Positions 22,537 to 32,156 of a DNA stretch of 64,000 nt are shown piece by piece. The stretch is from Chitinophaga pinensis (GTDB lineage: Bacteria; Bacteroidota; Bacteroidia; Flavobacteriales_D; Crocinitomicaceae): assembly GCA_945863605.1 (NCBI GenBank), contig CAMAZP010000008.1, positions 1 to 64,000 of the forward strand, read 5' to 3'. A model generated the notes under the pieces. That model saw nothing but the letters and a program-made list of their open reading frames with translations, had not been told where the DNA came from and made no database searches. Numbering within the stretch: the first letter of the stretch is position 1; each line of letters starts with the position of its first letter. The position numbers and the translations under genes were made by a program.

Positions 22537-24106
22537 TCTTCCCCTTTTTCAAAACCGCCACCAACTCCATCTCACGGTTATACAAATCAATGTAAAAAAC
22601 CATTCGATCGCGATAAGCAACAACGCTCTGATATTCAATGAAAATTGGCACTGATTTTTTTAGTGGAATTGGATAGTTGCTTTCTAACTTCATTATACTG
22701 TCAAAAACTTGGCTTGTGATTGGTTCTTTTCGACCGATGCTGTCGTATTTCAAAATTGTTTTTGCCAGTTCCTGTGGGTATTGACAGCGCATACATCCGT
22801 GAGAGTAACTTCTAAAAGAATTATTGAACAAGCCTCGTGAAGGTGTATCGTGAACGTAAACACTGTGCGAATTGTTAAATTCAAATTTCACTAATCCCAA
22901 ACTGTTCCATTTTCCGGGTTGTTGGACCACTTGAAATGGAAAAGAACTGTATTTAGACCAATTAATAGTGGTTGGATCAACTTCTTTTTCCTTAGCGTAT
23001 AATTTGTAGTGATGTTTTTCCAAGTAGTTTTTATTACGCTTTAAGTCAGGTAAAATTTCCTTGGATGCAATTGAGTAGGGTACTCTCCAATATGGGAAAC
23101 AAGTAATGCGATTGATATTTGAAACCAATTCTGGTGTTTGATTTGTTACTTTGCCAATAATAATGCGGTGTTCACTTCTCAAGGTATCATCCGAGAAAAA
23201 ATACAATTTGAACTCCGGTAAATTGATTCGAACATGTTTGGAAGGTTTTTTTGCTTGGCTTCGTAAATTATCGAGTGCAAGTGAAGCTCTCAGAACTTTA
23301 TCATAGGTACTTTCATTTAACGCTTTAACGGTATTGAATCCCAATTTTGCGTCGGCACCAATTCCATTCTCTAATTGAAACGCTTTTAAAGTTTCGATAA
23401 TCAAAGCACTATCAGCGTCTTCAGCAAGATAATTTTTGGAAACTAGCACTTTTTTCACTCTACCTAAAACATCGATTGAATCTTCCTTTTCCGTTTTCAA
23501 GGTAAAAGATGTTGTATCAACTTTGTAATTTTTACAATAATTGTATAAATGTTTGGCTAGAAAACGATAATTAGTATCAGAAGGGCCTTGTTTTAAAAGC
23601 AATTTAGTGACTGAAATAGTATCTAATTCTTTGATTTTTAAACGCATTTCTTGATGGGAAATAGCTGAAATTTCTTTTACTTTTTTAGTTGTAAAATCAA
23701 AAAAACCAGCATTCAAATCGTTTAAAATCACTGCGAAATTTGCTAGCATTAAAGCTTCTTTTTCAAGGGGATGTAAGTTTTTTTCTATTGGCTTAATTCG
23801 TTGATTTGGAATTCCGTAGTAAAGAGATTGATTTATTTCTTCTTGCAATTTTAATCCTTTTTTTGAAATCGTTGAATCTGTTGCAAATACAGGTTTAAAT
23901 CCTCTTTCAGTGTAGAATTTTATAATGTTTGAACTAACGCTCTCAGAAATCCCCAACGAAGATAGATAGGAGGCTGTGACGATTTGTTTCATTTTTGCCG
24001 TTGCACTTAGTTTTTTGTCTTTTAAAAAGTTTTTTTCGACTTCTTTTTGATTTTCTGAGCAAGCTAAAAGCAAAAAGATGATTAAAAAATAGGGAATAAT
24101 TTTCAT
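22529..24106 (-). CDS. L,D-transpeptidase (YcbB-like) lipoprotein
   Basis: A 525-residue protein with a lipoprotein signal (MKIIPYFLIIFLLLAC). The middle carries a long scaffold domain and a peptidoglycan-binding region (ETLKAFQLENGIGADAKLGF, about 238-257). The catalytic YkuD domain follows: HDTPSRG then YSHGCMRCQYP, giving the His-x-SHGC motif with nucleophile Cys near residue 438. Enzymes of this branch cross-link peptidoglycan stems 3-3 or attach proteins to them from the periplasm, and the larger YcbB-type is the close match. A Cys-x2-Cys after the catalytic Cys is notable but is seen in relatives. It stands alone, divergent from the rhomboid gene. Confidence 0.9.
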   Translation of the reverse strand: MKIIPYFLIIFLLLACSENQKEVEKNFLKDKKLSATAKMKQIVTASYLSSLGISESVSSNIIKFYTERGFKPVFATDSTISKKGLKLQEEINQSLYYGIPNQRIKPIEKNLHPLEKEALMLANFAVILNDLNAGFFDFTTKKVKEISAISHQEMRLKIKELDTISVTKLLLKQGPSDTNYRFLAKHLYNYCKNYKVDTTSFTLKTEKEDSIDVLGRVKKVLVSKNYLAEDADSALIIETLKAFQLENGIGADAKLGFNTVKALNESTYDKVLRASLALDNLRSQAKKPSKHVRINLPEFKLYFFSDDTLRSEHRIIIGKVTNQTPELVSNINRITCFPYWRVPYSIASKEILPDLKRNKNYLEKHHYKLYAKEKEVDPTTINWSKYSSFPFQVVQQPGKWNSLGLVKFEFNNSHSVYVHDTPSRGLFNNSFRSYSHGCMRCQYPQELAKTILKYDSIGRKEPITSQVFDSIMKLESNYPIPLKKSVPIFIEYQSVVAYRDRMVFYIDLYNREMELVAVLKKGKKN

Positions 24107-24167
24107 CGTTAGGTATTTGAACGCTAAGTTCTATTAATTTTACTCAACATACAACTAAATTTAAAAA

Positions 24168-24779
24168 ATGAGTCTTGTTTTAATAATTATTGGAATAACA
24201 GTATTGATTTCATTTTCAGTGGAAAACAAGCCCGAACTCAAAGAAAAATTACTTTTTATTCCCTACCAGATCAAGCATCAAGGGGAATACCAACGGATGA
24301 TCAGTTCCATTTTTATTCATGCTGACATCAATCACTTAGTTTTCAATATGATTTCCTTGTATTTTCTGGGAAATCTTTTTGAGCAACAAATGATTCAAAT
24401 TTATGGAGTTCAACTTGGAAGTGTTAATTTTCTTCTATTGTATTTTTTAGGTGGTGTTGCAGCGGAAATTTATCCATTTATTCGCCATCAAAACGACGTC
24501 TATTATCGTAGTTTGGGAGCATCTGGTGCTGTTTCAGCTGTTATTTTTGCTGCCATTTTTTGGAACCCAACTATGGATTTATTTTTATTTTTTATTCCAA
24601 TTCCAATTCCTGCTTATATCTTTGGACCAATTTATTTGGCATTTGAATATTTTTCAATGAAAAGTGGTAAAACAAATATTGCTCACGATGCTCACATTGG
24701 CGGAGCACTTTTTGGAATTCTCTTTGTTTTATTATTGAATTCGAATAAAGGTATTGAATTTTTTGAAGCGATTTTTTAA
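24168..24779 (+). CDS. Rhomboid family intramembrane serine protease
   Basis: A 203-residue protein of about six membrane helices. It has the complete rhomboid set: H-x4-H-x3-N in HADINHLVFN (residues 51-60), the nucleophile in GASGA (Ser 119) and the catalytic His in AHDAHIGGALFG (His 176). Rhomboids cut substrate helices inside the membrane. The long loop YSMKSG-like region before the last helix carries FFIPIPIPAYIFGPIY, a typical L1/L5-side element. The start follows a TAATTTTA sequence. The next gene, a class IV aminotransferase, begins three bases after its stop, so both are likely in one transcript. Confidence 0.92.
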   Translation: MSLVLIIIGITVLISFSVENKPELKEKLLFIPYQIKHQGEYQRMISSIFIHADINHLVFNMISLYFLGNLFEQQMIQIYGVQLGSVNFLLLYFLGGVAAEIYPFIRHQNDVYYRSLGASGAVSAVIFAAIFWNPTMDLFLFFIPIPIPAYIFGPIYLAFEYFSMKSGKTNIAHDAHIGGALFGILFVLLLNSNKGIEFFEAIF

Positions 24780-24782
24780 AGT

Positions 24783-25643
24783 ATGGCAACACTTTACGTC
24801 AACAATAACGGCACAATTTTAACTGCAGATGCGCCGACAATTCATCCAGGAAATAGAGGTCATTTATATGGTGACGGTGTCTTTGAAAGTATTCGAGTAA
24901 TGAATGGAAGACCATTGAACGTAATTAACCATGTTCAAAGAATGCTTGAAGGTGCAAAAGTTATCAAAATGAGAACACCTTCCTATTACACAACTTCATT
25001 TTTCGAGGAGCGAATTGTTGAATTACTTCAATTATCAAACATAACAGATGGTGGAAGATGTAGAATGTCATTAGACAGAGCGACAGGTGGTGCATATCTC
25101 CCAGAATCAAGTGAATGTACTTTTTACATTGAAGTTTATCCATACGATGTTAGTCATTTTGAATTAAATGCTAAAGGTTTAGAGATTGACATTTACCAAG
25201 ACATAAAAATTCAAAAAAACTTTCTATCTAATTATAAAACCAAAGCAGGATTAACGTATGTGATGGCTGCAATTGCTGCTAAAGAAAAAAAATTAGACGA
25301 TTTATTTTTAGCCAATGATAAAGGAAATATTCTTGAAACATCCTGTTGTAATTTTTTCTTAGTAAGTAATGGAGTTCTTTATACACCCGGAATCGATGAA
25401 GGATGTTTAGCGGGTACAATGCGTATGCAAATTATTAACTTAGCGATTACCAATGGAATTAAAGTTTATGAATGTACCATTTTACCACAAAATTTACTTG
25501 CTGCTGACGAAATATTTGTCACAAATGCAATTAGAGGTATAAATTGGATTGGTGGCTATCGAACCAAAAGATTCTTAAATAATATGTCTAGAAAATTGGT
25601 TGTTTTGTTGAATGAATATTGGGAAAAAGAGCTTGGGATATAA
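24783..25643 (+). CDS. Class IV PLP-dependent aminotransferase
   Basis: A 286-residue fold-type IV PLP enzyme. GHLYGDGVFESIRVMNG near the N terminus, the catalytic Lys in NYKTKAGL (about residue 152), DDLFLANDKGNILETSCCNF and the phosphate-binding LAGTMR are all in place. The family covers branched-chain and D-amino-acid aminotransferases and aminodeoxychorismate lyase (PabC); the sequence does not settle which. The fold-type IV calls for an amino acid and a keto acid or, for PabC, for elimination of pyruvate. It follows the rhomboid gene by three bases. Length fits the family. Confidence 0.88.
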   Translation: MATLYVNNNGTILTADAPTIHPGNRGHLYGDGVFESIRVMNGRPLNVINHVQRMLEGAKVIKMRTPSYYTTSFFEERIVELLQLSNITDGGRCRMSLDRATGGAYLPESSECTFYIEVYPYDVSHFELNAKGLEIDIYQDIKIQKNFLSNYKTKAGLTYVMAAIAAKEKKLDDLFLANDKGNILETSCCNFFLVSNGVLYTPGIDEGCLAGTMRMQIINLAITNGIKVYECTILPQNLLAADEIFVTNAIRGINWIGGYRTKRFLNNMSRKLVVLLNEYWEKELGI

Positions 25644-25705
25644 ACACACCATCCTGCTTAATTCTATCATATCAAACAAAATCTTTACAATTCTGTTAAA
25701 ACTCT

Positions 25706-27010
25706 ATGAATGAGAAAACTATATTTTGGCATCGTCGTGATTTAAGAATTGAGGATAACGCGGGACTTTATAAAGCTTTAAAATCAGGTTTAAATGTTCA
25801 ACCAATCTTCATTTTTGACAAAAACATACTTGATAAACTTCCCAAAAACGATCAACGTGTTTTGTTCATTCATCAGGAAATCAAACGTTTAAAAGCCGAG
25901 TATCAACAATTAGGTTCAGACATCAAAGTGTTTTATGGTAATCCCTTGGAAATTCTTCCAAGAATTGTGAAAGAGCATGGAATTGCAAAAGTTTTTACGA
26001 ATCGCGATTACGAACCTTATGCGTTAGAACGCGATGCTTCCATTTTTGAAAGCCTTAAAAGTTTGAATTGTGAGTTCATTGGTGCTAAAGATCATGTAAT
26101 TTTTGAGAAAAACGAAGTACTCAAAGACGATGGTCTACCTTACACGATTTTCACGCCCTATTCACGCAAATGGAAAGCGAAAATTAATGATACTCACCTT
26201 AATTCTTACCCAACCTTAAAATACAGTGAAAACTTGCAAGAATCTACCTTACAAGAATTGATTCCTTTGCAGGAAATGGGGTTTGAATCCACCCAATTAT
26301 TTCCTTTTCCTGAACGATTCCCAGACGAAAAAATCATTTCTAATTACTCGCAACAACGAGATATTCCTGCGATTCGAGGTACTTCAAAATTGAGTGTTCA
26401 TTTACGATTTGGAACAATTAGCATTCGTCAGTTGGCACAGCAGGCTATTAACTTAAACGAGTCGTATTTAAATGAATTGATTTGGCGGGACTTTTATCAA
26501 ATGATACTTTTTCACTTTCCACATTCAGTCAAGAATTCTTTTAAAAGACAATACGACAAAATTGTTTGGGAAAAAGATGATCAACTTTTCAAAGCTTGGT
26601 GTGAAGGAAAAACAGGTTATCCCTTAGTTGATGCGGGAATGCGGGAATTAAATACGACTGGTTTCATGCATAACCGAGTGCGAATGGTGACAGCAAGTTT
26701 CTTAACAAAACACTTACTTTTAGATTGGCGATTGGGTGAAACATACTTTGCAGAAAAATTAATGGATTTTGACTTAGCAAGTAATATTGGAGGATGGCAA
26801 TGGGCAGCAAGTTCTGGTTGTGACGCAGCACCTTATTTCCGTGTGTTTAACCCAACTTCACAACAAGAAAAATTTGACAAACAATTTATGTATATAAAAA
26901 AATGGGTTCCAGAATTTGGGACAAGCTCCTATCCTACTCCAATTGTAGAACACAAATTTGCAAGAGAACGTGTTTTAGATAGATTTAAACAAGCACTAAA
27001 CGAACACTAA
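25706..27010 (+). CDS. Deoxyribodipyrimidine photolyase (cryptochrome/photolyase family)
   Basis: A 434-residue light-dependent DNA repair enzyme. The N-terminal antenna-binding Rossmann part (IFWHRRDLRIEDNAGL, residues 4-20) is followed by the helical FAD domain: RGTSKLSVHLRFGTISIRQL, WRDFYQMILFHFP, TGYPLVDAGMRELNTTGFMH and GGWQWAASSGCDAAPYFRVF with the Trp and Asp residues of the FAD and lesion site. This is the class I CPD photolyase pattern, which splits cyclobutane dimers; the cofactor in the antenna site is not decidable. It is followed by the peroxiredoxin gene one base later, a plausible stress-response pair. Confidence 0.95.
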   Translation: MNEKTIFWHRRDLRIEDNAGLYKALKSGLNVQPIFIFDKNILDKLPKNDQRVLFIHQEIKRLKAEYQQLGSDIKVFYGNPLEILPRIVKEHGIAKVFTNRDYEPYALERDASIFESLKSLNCEFIGAKDHVIFEKNEVLKDDGLPYTIFTPYSRKWKAKINDTHLNSYPTLKYSENLQESTLQELIPLQEMGFESTQLFPFPERFPDEKIISNYSQQRDIPAIRGTSKLSVHLRFGTISIRQLAQQAINLNESYLNELIWRDFYQMILFHFPHSVKNSFKRQYDKIVWEKDDQLFKAWCEGKTGYPLVDAGMRELNTTGFMHNRVRMVTASFLTKHLLLDWRLGETYFAEKLMDFDLASNIGGWQWAASSGCDAAPYFRVFNPTSQQEKFDKQFMYIKKWVPEFGTSSYPTPIVEHKFARERVLDRFKQALNEH

Positions 27011-27011
27011 A

Positions 27012-27464
27012 ATGATAAAAATAGGTGATAAATGTCCAGACTTTCAACTTCCTGATGCAACTGGTAAAGTTTTTAAAATATCTGAATTAATAAATAAAAA
27101 AAAACTAATAATCTACTTTTATCCTAAAGACGACACGCCAGGCTGCACTTTAGAGGCATGTTCTTTTAGAGATCGTTATGAAGACTTTAAAGATTTTGAT
27201 TGTGAGGTTATCGGTATTTCTTCGGATAACGAACAAAAACACGCAGCATTTGCTACAAGACATCAACTTCCTTTCATTCTATTGGCTGATAAAGATAAAA
27301 CAGTAAGGAAATTATTTGGAGTACCAGGAAATCTATTTGGTTTGATTCCAGGTCGTGTAACTTATATCATCGGAGTTGATGGAATAGTGAAAGGAATTTA
27401 TAACTCACAAACAAATCCTTTGGGGCACATTGAGAAAGCTTTAGAGCTTGTTAGGACAATGTAA
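27012..27464 (+). CDS. bcp: Thiol peroxidase of the Bcp/PrxQ type
   Basis: A 150-residue peroxiredoxin that reduces hydrogen peroxide and alkyl hydroperoxides using thioredoxin. FYPKDDTPGCTLEACSFRD holds the peroxidatic Cys 45 and the resolving Cys 50, the five-residue spacing of Bcp/PrxQ. The upstream Thr and downstream Arg of the catalytic triad are in place, and NLFGLIPGRVTYIIG fits the fold. Length fits. It lies one base after the photolyase gene and is convergent with tsaC. Cytosolic. Confidence 0.94.
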   Translation: MIKIGDKCPDFQLPDATGKVFKISELINKKKLIIYFYPKDDTPGCTLEACSFRDRYEDFKDFDCEVIGISSDNEQKHAAFATRHQLPFILLADKDKTVRKLFGVPGNLFGLIPGRVTYIIGVDGIVKGIYNSQTNPLGHIEKALELVRTM

Positions 27465-27483
27465 GTTCTTTCGAATTAGGATT

Positions 27484-28455
27484 TTAACGTAATTTCTCAA
27501 ACTTTTTCGTTGCACGATTTAACCGGTCATTCATAGAAATCCCCAATCCTACTTCTTCAAATCGTTCAATGAATAATTTTGAATAGTGTTTTTGATCCAT
27601 AAAATGAATTGCAGCGTATAATTTTTGTGCAGCCTCTTTTAAATCTCCTGTCTGTGTTAGAATGTGTTTTTGAGTATACGGAATTTCAGGTCGATTATCT
27701 TTTAATAAAATAAATCCATCATTTTTATCTTCTTCAAAAACAAAATCAGTTTCTAAATAAGCAAAAGGTGTATTTGGTGCATAGTGATGCTTTACCATTC
27801 CACTTGTCAAAGGTTGATTCTCTGTATGATTTTTGATAGGTGGTCTGTAGCCGATAACATTTTCTAGCTGTTCCAAAGAAATACCACCTAAACGATAAAC
27901 AATCAGTTGCTCATTATCTAATCCTACAATGGTAGACTCAATTCCATTTTCACAAGCTCCACCATCTAAGATATAGGGGATTTTACCTTGTAATTGGTTT
28001 AACACGTGTACTGCTTGAGTTGGACTAACCATACCATACAAATTTGCACTTGGCGCAGCTAATGGAAAAGATAAAATTTCAAGTAACTCACGTATTAGAG
28101 GTTGAGCTGGAACCCTAATACCAACACGATCTAAACCTGCAGTAACAATTTCTGGAACTAATGATGTTTTATTTAATAACAAAGTCAAGGGGCCTGGCCA
28201 AAAGAAGTCAGCAAGTTTTTCCAAAATAGGTGGTAAATCCAAAACATAGGGGTTAATTGCCTGTTTTGAACTAAAATGCAAAATTAATGGGTTACTTAAA
28301 GGACGACCTTTTGCTTCAAAAATCTTATGAATTGCTAATTCATTCAATCCATTTGCAGCTAAGCCATAAACAGTTTCCGTCGGAATTGCAACAACTTCAC
28401 CTTTTTCTAACAAAAGACGAGCTTGATTACAATTATTCCCTACAAGAGTTTCCAT
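27484..28455 (-). CDS. tsaC: L-threonylcarbamoyladenylate synthase (Sua5 type)
   Basis: A 323-residue enzyme that makes threonylcarbamoyl-AMP from threonine, bicarbonate and ATP, the first step of the tRNA t6A37 modification. The YrdC domain (about 1-210) shows GEVVAIPTETVYGLAANGLN, FEAKGRPLSNPLILHF, WPGPLTLLLNK and AAPSANLYGMVSPT. The C-terminal Sua5 domain (about 235-320) with GMVKHHYAPNTPF closes the active site; TsaC proteins without it are about 200 residues, so this is the longer Sua5 form. A TACCTTTG promoter lies upstream. Cytosolic and normally essential. Confidence 0.95.
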   Translation of the reverse strand: METLVGNNCNQARLLLEKGEVVAIPTETVYGLAANGLNELAIHKIFEAKGRPLSNPLILHFSSKQAINPYVLDLPPILEKLADFFWPGPLTLLLNKTSLVPEIVTAGLDRVGIRVPAQPLIRELLEILSFPLAAPSANLYGMVSPTQAVHVLNQLQGKIPYILDGGACENGIESTIVGLDNEQLIVYRLGGISLEQLENVIGYRPPIKNHTENQPLTSGMVKHHYAPNTPFAYLETDFVFEEDKNDGFILLKDNRPEIPYTQKHILTQTGDLKEAAQKLYAAIHFMDQKHYSKLFIERFEEVGLGISMNDRLNRATKKFEKLR

Positions 28456-28473
28456 TTAATAGTTAATTTTAAT

Positions 28474-28481
28474 CAAAGGTA
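28474..28481 (-). promoter_or_regulatory. -7 promoter element of tsaC
   Basis: TACCTTTG on the minus strand fits TAnnTTTG and lies 18 bases before the tsaC start. Confidence 0.5.
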
Positions 28482-28573
28482 AAATTATTCAAGTTACAGA
28501 ATTAGGAATTACAAACTGAACTATAGCTAGAATTGGATATAAATAACGAAAGAAAATAAATTTAGTTGTCGTT

Positions 28574-29530
28574 TTATTTTGTTTCTAACAGCTCGACTTT
28601 TACATTTTCCAACATCACCTTGACCATCGCTTCTAAATCAAATTTATGATTCCAACCCCACTCTTTTTTGGCGTTAGTATCGTCGATTGAATTGGGCCAA
28701 GAGTCTGCAATGGCTTGTCGAAAATCTGGTTGATAATCGATTTCGAAACTAGGTATTTCCTTTTGAATTGCTTTAGAAATTGTTTTTGGGGTAAAGCTAA
28801 TTCCACCTAAATTGTAGGCAGAACGAATTTTTATATTTTCTGCTGGAGCTTCCATCAATTGAATAGTTGCATTGATAGCATCGTCCATAAACATCATCGG
28901 TAAAGCGGTATCCTCTTTAAGAAAACACGTAAATTTTTCACCAGCTTTTGCCTTATAAAAAATATCAACCGCATAATCAGTTGTGCCACCACCAGGTAAA
29001 CTTTTATATGAAATCAAACCTGGATAACGAATACTTCTAACATCGACATTAAATTTATTGAAATAATACTCACACCACCTTTCACCTGCTTGTTTGGAAA
29101 TTCCATAGACAGTTGAGGGCTCCATAATCGTATGTTGAGGTGTATTATCCATTGGAGTAGTTGGTCCAAAAACAGCGATAGAACTCGGCCAAAATATTTT
29201 TGAAATGTAACCCTCTTTTGCCAAATCAAGGACAGTAAATAAACCTTCCATATTTAATTTCCATGCAAAATCAGGATTTTTTTCCGCAGTTGCAGAAAGT
29301 AGAGCAGCCAATAAATAAACCTCTTTAATCTCGTTCTTGATTATATATTCTCTAACGAAATCACGATCTAAAATATCCATTTTCACATATGCACCACCAG
29401 CCAGTAAAGGTGGACAGGAATCTTTTAAATCTGCGGCAACAACCCTATGTTCTCCATTCAATTTTCTAAGTGCAAGAACGAGTTCAGTACCAATTTGACC
29501 TGCTGCACCAATTACGATTATTTTAGACAT
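28574..29530 (-). CDS. L-threonine 3-dehydrogenase (extended SDR type)
   Basis: A 318-residue NAD-dependent enzyme of the extended short-chain dehydrogenase family. IVIGAAGQIGTELVLAL is the NAD-binding start, the catalytic Ser-Tyr-Lys are in WPSSIAVFGPT and STVYGISKQAGE, and the region RSIRYPGLISYK with PGGGTTDYAVDIF is the signature of the SDR-type threonine dehydrogenases found in flavobacteria and Cytophaga. It oxidises L-threonine to 2-amino-3-ketobutyrate, which gives glycine and acetyl-CoA. UDP-sugar epimerases are the main alternative and lack that region. The promoter TAAATTTG lies upstream. It is divergent from hmgA-hppD, making a small amino-acid breakdown locus. Confidence 0.88.
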   Translation of the reverse strand: MSKIIVIGAAGQIGTELVLALRKLNGEHRVVAADLKDSCPPLLAGGAYVKMDILDRDFVREYIIKNEIKEVYLLAALLSATAEKNPDFAWKLNMEGLFTVLDLAKEGYISKIFWPSSIAVFGPTTPMDNTPQHTIMEPSTVYGISKQAGERWCEYYFNKFNVDVRSIRYPGLISYKSLPGGGTTDYAVDIFYKAKAGEKFTCFLKEDTALPMMFMDDAINATIQLMEAPAENIKIRSAYNLGGISFTPKTISKAIQKEIPSFEIDYQPDFRQAIADSWPNSIDDTNAKKEWGWNHKFDLEAMVKVMLENVKVELLETK

Positions 29531-29549
29531 TTAACTAAATAGTTTGATA

Positions 29550-29557
29550 CAAATTTA
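29550..29557 (-). promoter_or_regulatory. -7 promoter element of the threonine dehydrogenase gene
   Basis: TAAATTTG on the minus strand fits TAnnTTTG and lies 19 bases before the start. Confidence 0.5.
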
Positions 29558-29726
29558 GTAGAATAATTAGACGAAAATCAGCAAAGTAATCAAAAATGAA
29601 ATATTTTAAAAAGAATAATGGACCACAACTAAAAAAAAATAATTCAATAGCTTAACAAATAATCAATTTATTCCTCTAAAATTAAAACTCGTCAAAATAA
29701 GTTAAACAAAAATCAATAATGATTAT

Positions 29727-29734
29727 TATTTTTG
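29727..29734 (+). promoter_or_regulatory. -7 promoter element of hmgA-hppD
   Basis: TATTTTTG fits TAnnTTTG and lies 26 bases before the hmgA start. Just upstream and overlapping, AATAATGATTATT forms a perfect 6-1-6 inverted repeat at about 29716-29728 that could be an operator, although it is pure A/T apart from the centre. Confidence 0.4.
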
Positions 29735-29759
29735 ATACTTAATAGAATTAAATTTAAGT

Positions 29760-30917
29760 ATGCCATTTTATCAAAAATTAGGAAAAATACCTCATAAACG
29801 TCATACTGTTTTTAGACAAGAAAATGGGGAATTATATCACGAACAACTTTTTGGAACAGCAGGCTTTGATGGTATGTCAACCTTAATGTATCATATTCAA
29901 CCACCAACAGTTATCAAAGAAATCAGAGGACAAAAAAATATAGCTCCAGAAATTGCAATTGAGCGAAATATGTTGCCAAGAAGTTTTAAGGGATATGAAA
30001 TAACTCCAAGTAAAGATTACTTAGAAAGTAGAAATCCAGTTCTCGTAAATAACGATGTATATATTGAATTAGCTGCTCCACAAGCATCAATGAGTGAATA
30101 TTTTTATAAAAATGCTGATGCTGATGAAGTTATATTTATTCATAATGGAAAAGGAAAACTGAGAACACAACTTGGAAATATAAATTTTGCATATGGTGAT
30201 TATTTGGTGATTCCACGAGGTATGATCTACCAATTAGAATTTGACAACGACGATAATCGTCTATTAATTATACAATCTTTTCATCCAGTATTTACTCCGA
30301 AAAGATATCGCAACTGGTTTGGACAACTACTCGAACATTCTCCTTACTGTGAGAGAGATATGCGGCCACCAACTGAATTAGAATCACATAATGAAGTTGG
30401 AGATTTTTTAATAAAAATAAAAAAGCAAGATATAGTATATGACTATGTGTATGCACATCATCCATTTAATGTTGTAGGTTGGGATGGATTTAATTATCCA
30501 TATGCGTTTTCTATACATGATTTTGAACCAATTACTGGTCGAATACATTTACCTCCTCCTATACATCAAACATTCGAGACCTCTGCTTTTGTAATTTGTT
30601 CTTTTGTACCAAGATTGTATGATTATCACCCCAACTCAATTCCAGCACCTTATAATCATAGCAACATTGATTCAGATGAAGTACTATATTATGTTGATGG
30701 CGATTTTATGAGTCGTAATAATATAAAACACGGTCAAATTACTTTGCATCCAGCAGGAATACCTCATGGTCCACATCCTGGTGCATACGAGAGAAGTATC
30801 GGAAAAAAAGAAACTATGGAATTGGCCGTAATGATTGATACCTTTAAGCCTTTAAAAGTTACTAAATCAGCTTTAGGAATTGAATTAGAAGGTTACGAAA
30901 AATCATGGATACATTAA
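29760..30917 (+). CDS. hmgA: Homogentisate 1,2-dioxygenase
   Basis: A 385-residue enzyme that opens the ring of homogentisate to maleylacetoacetate in tyrosine and phenylalanine breakdown. It begins MPFYQKLGKIPHKRHTVFRQ and shows the family cores LYHEQLFGTAGFDG, VIPRGMIYQLEF and PPPIHQTFETSAFVICSFVP. The iron-binding region is NHSNIDSDEVLYYVDGDF with the His and following acidic residues, and LHPAGIPHGPHPGAYERS holds the last His ligand. The bacterial short form is about 385 residues; the human form is about 445. It is followed by hppD 40 bases later on the same strand, the preceding step in the same pathway. Confidence 0.92.
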   Translation: MPFYQKLGKIPHKRHTVFRQENGELYHEQLFGTAGFDGMSTLMYHIQPPTVIKEIRGQKNIAPEIAIERNMLPRSFKGYEITPSKDYLESRNPVLVNNDVYIELAAPQASMSEYFYKNADADEVIFIHNGKGKLRTQLGNINFAYGDYLVIPRGMIYQLEFDNDDNRLLIIQSFHPVFTPKRYRNWFGQLLEHSPYCERDMRPPTELESHNEVGDFLIKIKKQDIVYDYVYAHHPFNVVGWDGFNYPYAFSIHDFEPITGRIHLPPPIHQTFETSAFVICSFVPRLYDYHPNSIPAPYNHSNIDSDEVLYYVDGDFMSRNNIKHGQITLHPAGIPHGPHPGAYERSIGKKETMELAVMIDTFKPLKVTKSALGIELEGYEKSWIH

Positions 30918-30957
30918 TAAACAAAAATATAATAGTTTTAGATTAACGCATTTTATT

Positions 30958-32133
30958 ATGTCAATAGAAAATACAAAAAAAGAAATAAAAAACGTTGAAT
31001 ACGGTTTAGAAAAAATATTTGAAGGAGCACAAGATTTTCTTCCTTTATTAGGAACAGATTATGTTGAATTTTATGTTGGTAATGCAAAACAAGCAGCGCA
31101 TTACTACAAAACAGCATTCGGTTATCAGTCTTTTGCATTCGCGGGATTGGAAACTGGCATGAAAGATCGTGTTTCCTATGTTTTAAAGCAAGACAAAATT
31201 AGATTGGTTTTGACAACCGCATTGAGAAGCGACTCACCGATAGGTGAGCACGTAAAAAAGCATGGAGATGGAGTTAAAGTTATTGCACTTTGGGTTGAAG
31301 ATGCTACCTCAGCTTGGGAAGAAACTACTAAAAGAGGTGCTGTTTCCTACATGGAACCAACACTCGAAAAAGATGAGTTTGGTGAAGTTGTTCGCTCAGG
31401 AATTTTTACGTATGGTGAGACAGTACATATATTTGTAGAGCGTAAAAACTATAATGGAATTTTTCTTCCTGGATTTGAAAAATGGGAATCTGACTACAAT
31501 CCAGAACCAGTAGGATTGAAATTCATAGATCACATGGTTGGGAATGTGGGTTGGGGAGAAATGAATACGTGGGTTAAATGGTATGAGGAAGTAATGGGAT
31601 TCGTAAACTTCCTTTCATTTGACGACAAACAAATCCATACAGAATATTCAGCCTTAATGTCTAAAGTAATGTCAAATGGTAATGGGAGAATTAAATTTCC
31701 TATAAATGAACCAGCTGTGGGAAAAAAACGTTCACAAATTGAAGAATATATTGATTTCTATGAAGGACCAGGAGCTCAACATATTGCTGTAGCAACTGAT
31801 GATATAATAACTACTGTAAGAGAATTAAGAGCAAGAGGTGTAGAATTTTTATCTGCACCACCACAAGCGTATTACGATGAAATTCCTGCACGATTGGGTG
31901 TTCACATGGACATGATGAAGGAAGATTTGAAAGAACTTCAAAGTTTATCCATTATGATTGATGCAGACGAAGAAGGGTATTTATTACAAATTTTCACAAA
32001 ACCTGTTGAAGATCGACCAACATTATTCTATGAAATAATTCAAAGAATGGGAGCAAAAGGATTTGGAGCCGGTAACTTTAAAGCACTTTTTGAATCAATT
32101 GAACGAGAACAAGAAAAAAGAGGAACATTGTAA
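30958..32133 (+). CDS. hppD: 4-Hydroxyphenylpyruvate dioxygenase
   Basis: A 391-residue enzyme that converts 4-hydroxyphenylpyruvate to homogentisate, the substrate of the hmgA product encoded just upstream. Two vicinal-oxygen-chelate domains are seen. The iron ligands are His 192 (FIDHMVGNVG), His 275 (AQHIAVATDDI) and Glu 359 (TLFYEIIQR), with the spacing of known enzymes. The C-terminal GFGAGNFKALFESIEREQ is the family's gate helix. A rho-independent terminator follows the stop at 32157-32189. No separate promoter is evident, so hmgA and hppD likely form one transcript. Confidence 0.96.
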   Translation: MSIENTKKEIKNVEYGLEKIFEGAQDFLPLLGTDYVEFYVGNAKQAAHYYKTAFGYQSFAFAGLETGMKDRVSYVLKQDKIRLVLTTALRSDSPIGEHVKKHGDGVKVIALWVEDATSAWEETTKRGAVSYMEPTLEKDEFGEVVRSGIFTYGETVHIFVERKNYNGIFLPGFEKWESDYNPEPVGLKFIDHMVGNVGWGEMNTWVKWYEEVMGFVNFLSFDDKQIHTEYSALMSKVMSNGNGRIKFPINEPAVGKKRSQIEEYIDFYEGPGAQHIAVATDDIITTVRELRARGVEFLSAPPQAYYDEIPARLGVHMDMMKEDLKELQSLSIMIDADEEGYLLQIFTKPVEDRPTLFYEIIQRMGAKGFGAGNFKALFESIEREQEKRGTL

Positions 32134-32156
32134 TTTACTTTACTTCAAATATTTGT

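Noticed and set aside
29596-29655. A 19-codon frame in the gap before hmgA (MKYFKKNNGPQLKKNNSIA)
   Set aside because: It is short, Lys/Asn-rich as expected for AT-rich noncoding DNA, and has no promoter box close to its start.
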